Shown piece after piece: positions 7,903-16,720 of a stretch of DNA of 60,447 bases (the stretch's first letter is position 1; each line of letters begins with the position of its first letter). The position numbers and the translations under genes were made by a program. Where the stretch lies: positions 1-60,447 of the forward strand of contig NZ_BPQJ01000038.1 of assembly GCF_022179185.1 (NCBI RefSeq), given 5' to 3'. The DNA comes from Methylobacterium frigidaeris. GTDB taxonomy: Bacteria; Pseudomonadota; Alphaproteobacteria; Rhizobiales; Beijerinckiaceae. Below the pieces are notes generated by a model. The model saw only the letters and a program-made list of their open reading frames with translations, did no database searches and was not told the DNA's origin.

Positions 7903-8683
7903 CGTTGCCACCTTTCCCTTCGCCGCCGGTTCCTGCCTCCCGCTTCCCGACGAATTCCGGGCGGCCGCGCTCGGACAGGTCAAGGAGCGGCTTGGCGATC
8001 CGCACCAGGGCGTCGAGGTCGCCGATCGTCACCCGGCGCCCCCGCATAGTGACGAGGCCGTCCTCCCGGAACGCTCGCAGCACTCGGTTGACGTGCACGT
8101 TCGAGATGCCGAGATGGTCGCCGATCTGCTCCTGGGTCATCGGCAGGTCGTAGGCCATCGCGTCGGGCGGCAGCGCCCCGGAGAGGATCAGGCGGCCGCG
8201 GAAGTCGATGAGCAGCATCGCCAGGCGCTCGTCGGCGCTGCCGCGGCCGAGCCCGACGATCCAGTTGTGCAGCCGGCGCTCCTCCTCGATCACCTGCCAC
8301 ATGCAGCGGGTGGCGAGGTCGGCGTCGCGCTCGTAGGCCTCGCGCAGGATGCGGTGGTCGACCTGCTCGACCACGACCTCGGACAGGGCCTGCACCGCGT
8401 CTGGGCTGTGGGTGACGAACAGGCTTTTGACCGCGAAGAGGTCGCCGGGCAGGAAGATCAGGATGAACTGGCTGCGCCCGTCCTCCAGGGTGCGCAGGCG
8501 GCCGGCCCAGCCCTTGCGCAGCCGGAAGATCGTGGTGTTCGGGCTGTCGGCCTCCACCAGCAGGCGACCGGCCGGGAAGAGGCGGCCGGTGCCCTCCATC
8601 ACCCGGTCGATGGCCGCCTCGCCCCGGCGCAGGGCCTCCAGGATCTCGGGCCGGTGCTGCAGGTAGCGGGCGGAATCGGGCAT
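7889..8683 (-). CDS. Crp/Fnr-family transcriptional regulator
   Basis: A 264-residue cytoplasmic regulator. The N-terminal cyclic-nucleotide-binding-like beta-roll (about residues 25-145) contains FLPGDLFAVKSLF. The C-terminal winged helix has the recognition element MTQEQIGDHLGISNVHVNRV (about residues 180-200). No Fnr-type cysteine cluster is seen, so direct oxygen sensing is unlikely. The C-terminal tail is Gly/Lys-rich and overlaps the next small gene. I chose ATG 8683 (MPDSARYL); a GTG at 8725 is possible. The ligand and targets are unknown. Confidence 0.85.
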   Translation of the reverse strand: MPDSARYLQHRPEILEALRRGEAAIDRVMEGTGRLFPAGRLLVEADSPNTTIFRLRKGWAGRLRTLEDGRSQFILIFLPGDLFAVKSLFVTHSPDAVQALSEVVVEQVDHRILREAYERDADLATRCMWQVIEEERRLHNWIVGLGRGSADERLAMLLIDFRGRLILSGALPPDAMAYDLPMTQEQIGDHLGISNVHVNRVLRAFREDGLVTMRGRRVTIGDLDALVRIAKPLLDLSERGRPEFVGKREAGTGGEGKGGNDAGH

Positions 8684-8827
8684 GGCGGCGGGGTGGTCCG
8701 GGGGAGGCGTCGCGAGGAGAGGCACCCGGGACGACGCCCGGCCACGGGAGGGCTCTAGGAAGGGTCGTCTCCTCGGACATTTACCTGTGTTGTTTTTCAG
8801 GAATACTCCACTGGAGTTTGCCGCCGG

Positions 8828-9556
8828 TCACGGATTCCGGTCCCGCGTCGAGAGGTCCGGGACGAGATCCGGGCGCCGCTCGCGGGTGAGGCGGGCCGAT
8901 TCCGCCGCCCGCCAACGGGCGATCGCCGCGTGGTTGCCGCCGGTCAGCACGTCCGGGATCTCCCGCCCCTCCCAGTCCCGCGGCCGGGTGTAGTGCGGGT
9001 ATTCGAGAGCGCCGCTCTCGAAGCTTTCCTCGACCCCGGAGGCGTGCTTGCCCATCGTGCCGGGCAGGAGGCGCACGCAGGCATCGAGCAGCACCAGGGC
9101 CGCGGGCTCGCCGCCCGACAGCACATAATCGCCGATCGAGACCTCCTCGAGGGCGCGCCCCGCGATCACCCGTTCGTCGACGCCCTCGAAGCGGCCGCAG
9201 ACCACGACGACGCCCGGCCCCTCGCTGAGCGTCCGGACCCTGCTTTGCGTCAGCGGCCGGCCGCGCGGGCTCATCAGCAGGCGTGGGCGCGGATCGTCCG
9301 CGGGTGCCGCGGCATCGATCGCGGCGGCGAGCACGTCGCAGCGCAGCACCATCCCGGCCCCGCCGCCGGCCGGCGTGTCGTCCACCGCCCGGTGCCGGCC
9401 GATGCCGTGGTCGCGGATGTTGCGTGCCTCCAGGCTCCAGGCGCCCCGCGCGAGGGCATCGCCGGCGAGGGACAGCCCGAGATGGCCGGGGAACATCTCG
9501 GGGTAGAGGGTCAGGACCGTGGCGCGCCAGGGCGAGAGGGGGGTGGGGGAGGTCAT
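8828..9556 (-). CDS. trmD: tRNA (guanine-N1)-methyltransferase TrmD
   Basis: It methylates G37 of tRNAs next to the anticodon, preventing frameshifting. The 242-residue protein starts MTSPTPLSPW with the family opening TLYPEMFPG. It carries the trefoil-knot SAM-binding segments MSPRGRPLTQ, VCGRFEGVDERV and DYVLSGGEPAALVLLDAC. The ATG at 9556 fits the family start; the frame is open further upstream without family character. TrmD usually sits in an rpsP-rimM-trmD-rplS operon. Here it stands alone between a Crp-type regulator and a photolyase, so the operon is split in this genome. Confidence 0.95.
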   Translation of the reverse strand: MTSPTPLSPWRATVLTLYPEMFPGHLGLSLAGDALARGAWSLEARNIRDHGIGRHRAVDDTPAGGGAGMVLRCDVLAAAIDAAAPADDPRPRLLMSPRGRPLTQSRVRTLSEGPGVVVVCGRFEGVDERVIAGRALEEVSIGDYVLSGGEPAALVLLDACVRLLPGTMGKHASGVEESFESGALEYPHYTRPRDWEGREIPDVLTGGNHAAIARWRAAESARLTRERRPDLVPDLSTRDRNP

Positions 9557-9682
9557 GCAGGTTGATGACGCCGGTCGGGCGGGGCGGTCAACCGGGGGCT
9601 TGCTCTGCGGCTGCATCCTCCTTCCCGCTCGCACCTCAGGATGCGGTCGTGGGCGGGATCAAGAAGGCCTGCATCACCCGTC

Positions 9683-11086
9683 TCATGTGATGGGGCTCTG
9701 CTCTTCCTCTGCCCGGCACAGTTCATCCACGGCCTTCAGGTAGGCCTTGGCGTCGAATTTCTTCAGCGTGTTCTGCCCGAGATAGCGCACGGTGCCGAAC
9801 ACCTTGCGCCGGCCCCACGGCCTGTCGTGCAGGCCGAACAGCCAGGCGACGTTGGTGAAGGAATTCGCGTCGCGCCCGTCGAGGAAGTAGCGGTTGTTGA
9901 GCCGCAACGTCACCGCGAAGGCCTCTTCCGGCGAGGGCGACCATTCGAGGATCTTCTTGCCCCAGTACATGCGCAGGTGGTTGTGCATGTAGCCGGTGAC
10001 GCGCATCTCGCGCATCGCGGCGTTCCAGTACTCGTCGTGGGTGCGCCCTTCCGCCAGCGCCTCCTCGTCGTAGAGGTGCGGGCGGGGATCGTCGGCATGC
10101 TCGGCGAGCGCGTTGCGGGCCCAGTCCGGCACCGCCTGCGCGTAAGCGTCGTAGCCCGGATTGGTGTGGACGTGGTTCATCGCCAACTCGCGCCGGACGA
10201 TCAGCTCCTCCAGGAATGCCGCCCGGTCCTCCGGGCCGCCCGTCTTCGCCGCCCGCACCTTGAGGGCGGCCGCCACCGGCGAGATCTGGCCGAAATGCAG
10301 GTAGGGGCTCAAATGCGAGGCGGCTCCCGCCTCCGGCCGGTTGCGCACCGTACCGTAATCCGAGAACGGCCCGGCGAGGTAGGCATCGAGCCGGCGATAC
10401 GCCTCGGTCTCGCCGCCGTGGAAGCGGCGCACCGGCGTCACGCTGCGGTCCAGCGTCATCGCGGCGAGCGCCGCGTCGGGATCCGAGACGTCGATGTCGC
10501 TCTTCAGGTGAAGGTCGTCGGCCGGATGCTTGACCGTCCGCGCACGCAACGGCGCGAGATAGGGCTCCCAGGTCCGGTGCAGCTTCGGCCGCAGCGTCCG
10601 GGCGGCGAATTCGTGCTTGTTCGTCACGACGTCGACCGGCACCACCACGTCGCCCTCGACCTGGATCAGACGGCCGTCGAACCCCTCCGCGATCTCGGCG
10701 TACCAGGACTTCTGGATCGTCAGGTAGCCCCGGTCGAGCACCAGCATCGCAGCCTTCCTGCCCAGGGCCAGGGCGGCCTTGGCCGGAGTGGCGCGGCGCA
10801 GCACGAAGGCGATGCCCCGGCGCTCCAGGCCGGCCTTCGCGTCGCGCAAGCCCTGGAGCAGGAAGGCGTAGTGGCGGGCATTGGCCTCGGGGAAGTGAGC
10901 GCCGCCGTCGAGGAGACCGAACCCCGCCACCACCGGCAGGCCGAGGCGGTTCGCCTCCTCCACCGCGACTTCCAGGGCCGGGTTGTCGCGGCTGCGCATG
11001 CCCTGCTGCATCAGGTACAGCACGTAGGCACCGTCCCGCGGCTCCACGTCCTTCAGAACCCGGATCCGCCCCGCCTGAATCGCCAT
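9683..11086 (-). CDS. phr: Class II deoxyribodipyrimidine photo-lyase
   Basis: Repairs UV-induced cyclobutane pyrimidine dimers with blue light and FADH. The 467-residue protein shows class II features rather than class I: RVTGYMHNHLRMYWGKKILE and NRYFLDGRDANSFTNVAW, followed by LFGLHDRPWGRRKVFG near the C-terminus. The N-terminal alpha/beta domain starts GAYVLYLMQQGMRSRDN. The ATG is at 11086. Class II enzymes are less common in bacteria than class I but are known in Methylobacterium. The gene is monocistronic. A second UV-lesion-type enzyme (SPL-like) is about 10 kb to the right. Confidence 0.93.
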   Translation of the reverse strand: MAIQAGRIRVLKDVEPRDGAYVLYLMQQGMRSRDNPALEVAVEEANRLGLPVVAGFGLLDGGAHFPEANARHYAFLLQGLRDAKAGLERRGIAFVLRRATPAKAALALGRKAAMLVLDRGYLTIQKSWYAEIAEGFDGRLIQVEGDVVVPVDVVTNKHEFAARTLRPKLHRTWEPYLAPLRARTVKHPADDLHLKSDIDVSDPDAALAAMTLDRSVTPVRRFHGGETEAYRRLDAYLAGPFSDYGTVRNRPEAGAASHLSPYLHFGQISPVAAALKVRAAKTGGPEDRAAFLEELIVRRELAMNHVHTNPGYDAYAQAVPDWARNALAEHADDPRPHLYDEEALAEGRTHDEYWNAAMREMRVTGYMHNHLRMYWGKKILEWSPSPEEAFAVTLRLNNRYFLDGRDANSFTNVAWLFGLHDRPWGRRKVFGTVRYLGQNTLKKFDAKAYLKAVDELCRAEEEQSPIT

Positions 11087-11199
11087 GCCGCGCCCCCGTC
11101 AGGCTCAGGAAACCAGGCAGAGGAAACTAGGCCGTGGCGGGGCGGGGTCCAGCGGCAGGCCGAGACTGCCCGCAAAAGCGGCAAGGCTGCCGACAATCG

Positions 11200-11327
11200 C
11201 GCCTTGCCACCTGGCATCGCACCCTTATGTTATTGCAGTGCGGGAGCGCGATGGCGTCGTGCTCCCGCTGCCCTCCTTGGGCGTTTCCTCCCTAGACTTC
11301 GGGCCGCCTGCAAAGGTGGCCTTTTTT
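11200..11327 (+). ncRNA. ssrS: 6S-like RNA (candidate SsrS)
   Basis: The region folds as an elongated hairpin with the plan of 6S RNA. A closing stem is formed by GCCACCT (11206-11212) and AGGTGGC (11314-11320). A large asymmetric internal bubble has CCTCCTTGGGCGTTTCC on its 3' side. A terminal stem pairs GCGGGAGC (11240-11247) with GCTCCCGC (11261-11268). A run of six T follows at 11322-11327, as expected of an intrinsic terminator. The phrase CCTCCTTGGGCG-TTTCCTCCCTAGAC is how I remember alphaproteobacterial 6S RNAs. 6S RNA binds the sigma-70 holoenzyme in stationary phase. The 5' end is approximate. An SRP RNA is excluded because its conserved apical loop is absent. Confidence 0.55.
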
Positions 11328-11476
11328 CTTGGCCTCATCTCTCGGCGCCGGGTCGCGACCGGCGTTGCTTTACGTCCGGTGGAGCTTATGGCCGCGCTCC
11401 GCGTTGTCGTCCGGATGCTGGCCCGCCTCGTGCATCGCGAGGCGATCGGAGCCGAGCGTGAGGGAGCTGTCGAGCG

Positions 11477-11668
11477 ATGCGGCAATTCACTTTGCGGGTC
11501 GAGGAGAGTGGGGAAGGCCTCGTCTGCATCACCAGTCCGGAGATCAAGAGCCTGTTCGTGGCCGACGAGACCCTGGCCGGCGCGCTGGAAGCAGTGCCGA
11601 GCGTGGTGCGGGCGCTCATGCGCGAAGAGGGCCGCGGCACGCTGCCGGGCGAGGAGGCTGCCGAATAG
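11477..11668 (+). CDS. DUF1902/HicB-like small protein
   Basis: A 63-residue protein starting at ATG 11477, with an AGGGAG ribosome-binding site about 10 bases upstream. The pattern MRQFTLRVEESGEGLVCITS, then VADETLAGALEAVPSVVRAL, resembles the beta-beta-beta-alpha fold of DUF1902 and HicB-type proteins, in which one strand ends at a pGL/kSL turn and an amphipathic helix follows. No HicA-like toxin ORF is adjacent. If it belongs to a toxin-antitoxin family it is an orphan. The gene lies just downstream of the 6S-like RNA. Confidence 0.55.
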   Translation: MRQFTLRVEESGEGLVCITSPEIKSLFVADETLAGALEAVPSVVRALMREEGRGTLPGEEAAE

Positions 11669-11698
11669 GCGCGCTCCCCGGCCCGGGCGCGACGCGGA

Positions 11699-12784
<1,086 letters not shown>

Positions 12785-12983
12785 GCTCTCCCCATCGACG
12801 GAAATGCCCACCATCCAAGAGTCTCTACGGGACCACAGGTAGCGCGCTTCGGGCGAAAGCGCACCGGGGCCGGTGCCGCTGCCGCCCGGGAAAGCCCTCG
12901 TGCGAGGGTAAGGGCTATGCTAACCCGAGAGGATCCCGCGGCGGCGCCCGGCGCCCCGCCCCTCGCCGGAGCGCGACCCGACC

Positions 12984-13562
12984 GTGAAGCCCGAACCGAT
13001 CTCCCTGCACACGGTCTGCGGCCTCGAGGAGCTGGGCCACCACTCGACCCGCGGCGTCACCCACGTGCTGTCGATCCTCGACCCGGCCTGGCCCGAGCCC
13101 GAGGCCTTCGGCACCTACGACGCGCATCACCGCACCACCCTGCGCTTCCACGACATCATCGAGCCGGTCGAGGGCCAGATCCTGCCCGAGCGCCGGGACG
13201 TCGAGGCGATCCTGCGCTTCGGCGAGGAGCTGGCCGCGGAGACCGCGCGGCGCAAGACGCATCTCCTCATCCACTGCCACGCCGGCATCTCCCGCTCCAC
13301 CGCGGCGATGACCATGCTCCTCGGCCGGGCCCATCCGGACCTCGACGCGCAGGCGGTCGTCGCCAAGGTCCATTCCTTACGCGAGAAGGCCTGGCCCAAC
13401 GCCCGCCTGATCGCCTTCGCGGACGAGGCGCTGGGCTACGACGGCAGCCTCACCGAGGCGGTGCGCCGCCTGCACGCCGAACAGCTGCGGGTCCGGCCGC
13501 ACCTTGCCGAGCTGATGCGGGGCCTGGGGCGGGGGCGGGAGGTGGATGCGGCGTTGGCCTGA
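12984..13562 (+). CDS. Dual-specificity-type protein phosphatase
   Basis: A 192-residue cytoplasmic phosphatase. The signature HCHAGISRST is a perfect HCx5R P-loop (about residues 96-105). A general-acid aspartate is probably in the FHDIIEP segment upstream. The length and the early HVLSILDPAWPEP segment match the alphaproteobacterial tyrosine/dual-specificity phosphatase group, whose substrates are unknown. The start codon is a GTG at 12984. A hairpin (13698-13717) lies downstream. It is transcribed alone. Confidence 0.82.
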   Translation: MKPEPISLHTVCGLEELGHHSTRGVTHVLSILDPAWPEPEAFGTYDAHHRTTLRFHDIIEPVEGQILPERRDVEAILRFGEELAAETARRKTHLLIHCHAGISRSTAAMTMLLGRAHPDLDAQAVVAKVHSLREKAWPNARLIAFADEALGYDGSLTEAVRRLHAEQLRVRPHLAELMRGLGRGREVDAALA

Positions 13563-13697
13563 CCCGTCGCGCCCCATCTGCGCCGAGGCTTCGGTCGCTT
13601 CCAGCATCGCGGAGTCGTCTGTCGTATCTTCGATTGTCCTTGCGGCAGGTCGGGACCAGATCTACTGATGTCCCGCGCCATCGGGCGTTTGCAGGTG

Positions 13698-13717
13698 AAT
13701 GCCGCCTCCGCGGCATT
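13698..13717. terminator. Small hairpin upstream of secreted-protein gene
   Basis: AATGCCGC (13698-13705) and GCGGCATT (13710-13717) form an 8-bp perfect stem with a 4-base loop and are followed by TCC. This is a weak terminator candidate for the phosphatase gene. Confidence 0.35.
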
Positions 13718-13766
13718 TCCTGATTGTAAACACCCGTCGGCGTCATCCGCACGCGGGACATGATCG

Positions 13767-14177
13767 ATGCGTGATCACACGATTGCCTTGTGCGCCGCGC
13801 TCCTCTGCCTGGTGCCGACGAGCGCGTTCGCCTGGCCGCGGCCCATTCCAACCATCGAGAAAGTCGTCAAGCCCGGGCAGACCCAGAAGATCGGGTGGTT
13901 CGTCGCCCTCGATCCGACCTGCCGCTCGATGGGCGCGATGACCGTCAACCTGATCGAGCCGCCGGGCAAGGGGCAGATCATGATCGACCAGGGATCGGAA
14001 TATCCCGGGTTCCACCCCGCGAATCCGCGGTCGGCCTGCAACAAGCGCAAGGTCCCGGCGACCCGGCTCATCTACAGCGCGCCTCCTGGTGCGGCGGATG
14101 ACGACCGGTTCGCGGTCGAGCTGGTCGGTCCCCTCGGGGATGTTCAGCGGGTGCGCTACCACGTCGAGCTGCATTAA
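13767..14177 (+). CDS. Secreted protein of unknown function
   Basis: A 136-residue exported protein. The signal peptide is clear (MRDHTIALCAALLCLVPTS, cleavage after AFA). The mature region contains the repeated-looking phrase KVVKPGQTQKIGWF and two cysteines (DPTCRSM and SACNKRK) that could form a disulfide, then YSAPPGAADDDRF and a beta-rich end. I do not recognise a named domain; an Ig-like beta fold is possible. The ATG at 13767 follows closely after the phosphatase. It is alone on its transcript. Confidence 0.65.
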   Translation: MRDHTIALCAALLCLVPTSAFAWPRPIPTIEKVVKPGQTQKIGWFVALDPTCRSMGAMTVNLIEPPGKGQIMIDQGSEYPGFHPANPRSACNKRKVPATRLIYSAPPGAADDDRFAVELVGPLGDVQRVRYHVELH

Positions 14178-14295
14178 AGGGGGCGTTGCGGTTGGAGCGT
14201 TCCGGTTTGTCCGGTTGCTCCACCCTCGACCTCAACCCGAGAGACTGTTCTCGGTGTTCAGCAGACTGATCGTGCGGGTGGTTTCTCATTCGCGT

Positions 14296-14345
14296 CGTCA
14301 CTCCGGGCTCCACTGCGCGGCCCCGGAATGACGTGGAGAGTGTTA
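14296..14345. repeat. Extragenic repeat, copy 1
   Basis: The stretch from CGTCACTCCGGG to CCCGGAATGACG forms an imperfect palindrome with an internal CTCCACTGCGCGG. It is closely similar, in the same orientation, to the sequence at 37561-37604, and both continue TGGAG. It fits an extragenic palindromic repeat family. The surrounding 14178-14394 gap contains no gene. Confidence 0.6.
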
Positions 14346-14394
14346 ATCTCGCCGCGCGCGTCCCGCGCGCGTCGGACAGGCGCTGTGAGGGATT

Positions 14395-15192
14395 TCACAC
14401 CAGCACGTACCGCTCGACCGCCTCCGCGAATCCCTCCGCCTCGTTCGTCCCGGTCACGTGGGTCGCCGCCCGCTTCACCGCGTCGCTCGCATTACCCATC
14501 GCGATCGACAGGCCGGCGCGGGCGAACATCGCCGTGTCGTTCGCCATGTCGCCGAGCACCGCGACCCGGTCGAGCGGGGTGCCCAGTTCGCCGGCGATGC
14601 GCGCCACGAAGTGGCCCTTGTCGACATGGGGCGGGGTGACGTCGAGGTAGTAGGCCTGCGAGCGGTGGACCGCCGCGCCGTCGCCGATCTCGGCCGCGAG
14701 GCGAGGCTCGAGGGCGGCGAGGCGCGGGTGGTCGCGGGAGATGCCGACGAGCTTGGCCGCGCGGGCGAGGTGGGGCGTGAGGTCGTCGACGACCCGGGCA
14801 TCGGCCTGTAGGGTGCGGCGCTCGAGGTCGGTATAGGGGCCGGTCGGGTCGGTGACGAGCCACGCCCCTTCCGCGAAGACCCAGAGGTCGATGCCCTCGG
14901 CGGCGAAGCGGGCTGCGGCGGTTCTGGCCGCTCCTTCCGGGATCAACGTCTCGTCGACGAGGGAAAGGTCGGGCCGCACCACCGTCGAGCCGTTGAAGGC
15001 TCCCATCGGCAGGGTGAGCCCGAGCGGGTCGACCAGGGGACGCAGGCCGACCGGCGGGCGGCTCGAGGCCACCGTGAAGGCGATGCCACGTTCGCGCAGG
15101 GCCGCGACCGCGCGGGTGGCGCGCTCCGTCAGCCGCTTGTCGCCGGTGACGAGGGTGCCGTCGACGTCGGTGACCACGAGGGAGATGGGCAA
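14395..15192 (-). CDS. Cof-type HAD-superfamily phosphatase
   Basis: A 265-residue cytoplasmic hydrolase. HAD motif I is TDVDGTL at the N-terminus (nucleophile Asp), motif II is the VASSRP segment, motif III is the lysine in VDKGHFVARI, and motif IV is VLGDMANDTAMF near residue 210. The large C2 cap typical of Cof proteins is present. The best start is a TTG at 15192 (LPISLVVTD), preceded by GAGGAG. Cof-type enzymes dephosphorylate sugar phosphates or related metabolites; the specific substrate is unknown. It lies just downstream of the membrane hydrolase gene and may be co-transcribed. Confidence 0.85.
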   Translation of the reverse strand: MPISLVVTDVDGTLVTGDKRLTERATRAVAALRERGIAFTVASSRPPVGLRPLVDPLGLTLPMGAFNGSTVVRPDLSLVDETLIPEGAARTAAARFAAEGIDLWVFAEGAWLVTDPTGPYTDLERRTLQADARVVDDLTPHLARAAKLVGISRDHPRLAALEPRLAAEIGDGAAVHRSQAYYLDVTPPHVDKGHFVARIAGELGTPLDRVAVLGDMANDTAMFARAGLSIAMGNASDAVKRAATHVTGTNEAEGFAEAVERYVLV

Positions 15193-15218
15193 GGGAACGG
15201 TCTCCTCAGATCTCAGCC

Positions 15219-16493
15219 TCAGATTTCTCTGTGCACCGGCACCGGCTCGGGAGCGGCCTCGGGCCGCAGCGGAACGATCTCGGGCGCCAGCACCCGGTCG
15301 CGCAGGGCCTGCGGCCCCAGCGTCAGGGCGAAGAAGTCGTACTCGCCCGGCAGGTCGTTGGCCATCAGGAACTGGAAATGCATCCGGAACGGCCGGAACG
15401 AGATCCGCCGGTACACGTCCGGGACGATGATCTCGCGAAACTTCGTCGAGCGGATCAGCGGGTTGCGTACCGGGCCCGCCGGGGTCTCGCCGAGGTCGCG
15501 GGCGGGGTTGAAGCCCGGGAAGTTCATCCAGTCCTGCGGCGCCTGGTAGTCGGCCCAGACCAGCCTTTCGCTCTCGACGAGGCGCATCACGTCGGCCCGC
15601 ACCCGCCGCGCCCGCGGGTTGATGGTGACGAGGGGCAGCCCGGCCCCGAGGGTCAGGAGCGAGAGGCGTGGGCTCTCCGGCAGGTCCCGCTCCAGCACCC
15701 GCGCGGCGACCTCGGCGGCGGTGAGGCCGCCCGAGGAATGGCCGACGATCAGCACCTCGTCGACCTCGCCCGCCCGGCAGATCCCCGCGACGTGGTCGGC
15801 GAACAGCGTCAGGCGCGCCTCGTAATCGGCGCGCCAGCCGTTGCTGTGCTGCCAGTTGAACACCCAGTCGTTGATGAGCTGGCGCAGGAAGATCCGGTCG
15901 AGGAGCGGGGTGGCGGCGAGAACGAGGCCGATCCCGGCGAGCGCCCCGATCCCGCCGGCGGCCAGACTCGGCAGCCAGCCGACCAGCAGCCGGGCGACGC
16001 CGGTGCCGAGGAGGGCCGCGAGCGCGCCCAAGATCACTGTCATGCCGAAGGGATAGAGGATGACGTTGCCGTATTTCCAGTTCAGGCCGTAGAGCCGGAA
16101 GAGCTTTCCGGTCACGAGGCTGTGCAGGATGCCGGCGGTGAGCAGTGCCATCGAGGCGATCAGCGGCCGGCGGAAATCCGCCCGCACGAGGTCGTCCCAC
16201 AGGAGCACCTCGTAGGTGGTGCGGGTCTCGGCGCCGGGATGCCCGGTCTCGACGGTCCAGGTCTGCACCAGGCCGTCGGGCCGGGTCTCGGCCCGGGTGA
16301 TCGACCGTTGGCCGAGGTCGAAGCGCTTGGCGTAGCGGGAGAACTCGCGGGCGAACAGCGCCCGGTAGCGCTTGCCCGATTCCGGATCGTAGCCCGGCAG
16401 GTAGACGACGTGGCGCCGCCGCACCGGCAGGGAGTCTCGTCCTTGGCCTCGTGCGGCCGCGTCGGGCGGCGTGTAGCCGATCTGTGTGGTCAT
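15219..16493 (-). CDS. Membrane-associated alpha/beta hydrolase
   Basis: A 424-residue protein with an unusual order. A soluble N-terminus contains RRRHVVYLPGYDPESGKRYR, two or three hydrophobic segments follow in the middle (about residues 125-220), and then comes a lipase-like core with the nucleophile elbow GHSSGG near residue 260. The C-terminal part includes RKF/RISFRPFRMHFQFLMAN, typical of a lineage-specific alphaproteobacterial family. I chose the ATG at 16493. The membrane insert between the oxyanion-hole region and the nucleophile elbow suggests the enzyme acts on lipid-like substrates at the inner membrane. The substrate is unknown. Confidence 0.7.
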   Translation of the reverse strand: MTTQIGYTPPDAAARGQGRDSLPVRRRHVVYLPGYDPESGKRYRALFAREFSRYAKRFDLGQRSITRAETRPDGLVQTWTVETGHPGAETRTTYEVLLWDDLVRADFRRPLIASMALLTAGILHSLVTGKLFRLYGLNWKYGNVILYPFGMTVILGALAALLGTGVARLLVGWLPSLAAGGIGALAGIGLVLAATPLLDRIFLRQLINDWVFNWQHSNGWRADYEARLTLFADHVAGICRAGEVDEVLIVGHSSGGLTAAEVAARVLERDLPESPRLSLLTLGAGLPLVTINPRARRVRADVMRLVESERLVWADYQAPQDWMNFPGFNPARDLGETPAGPVRNPLIRSTKFREIIVPDVYRRISFRPFRMHFQFLMANDLPGEYDFFALTLGPQALRDRVLAPEIVPLRPEAAPEPVPVHREI

Positions 16494-16720
16494 CGCTGCC
16501 CTGTCATCCGCGTCACGCCATCCTGACGCCGCGATTCGGTAACCCTTGTCGTGCTTCCACGGCACGACGAAGGCCACGCGCCGTTCTCCTGGCCCTGTGT
16601 CTAACGGGGAAGGCGGCGCCGGGGGAGGGCTCCCGACAACACTGTGACACAGGGGCCACGGACAGGGGCCCTCGACTCGGCTACGGACCACTCTCAAGGT
16701 AAGGACGAGCACTCTCGCTG

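Noticed and set aside
11309..11330. Simple intrinsic terminator reading of GGCCGCC...GGTGGCC plus T-run
   Set aside because: The 3' arm pairs better with GCCACCT at 11206-11212 as the closing stem of a longer structured RNA, and no plus-strand gene precedes it.
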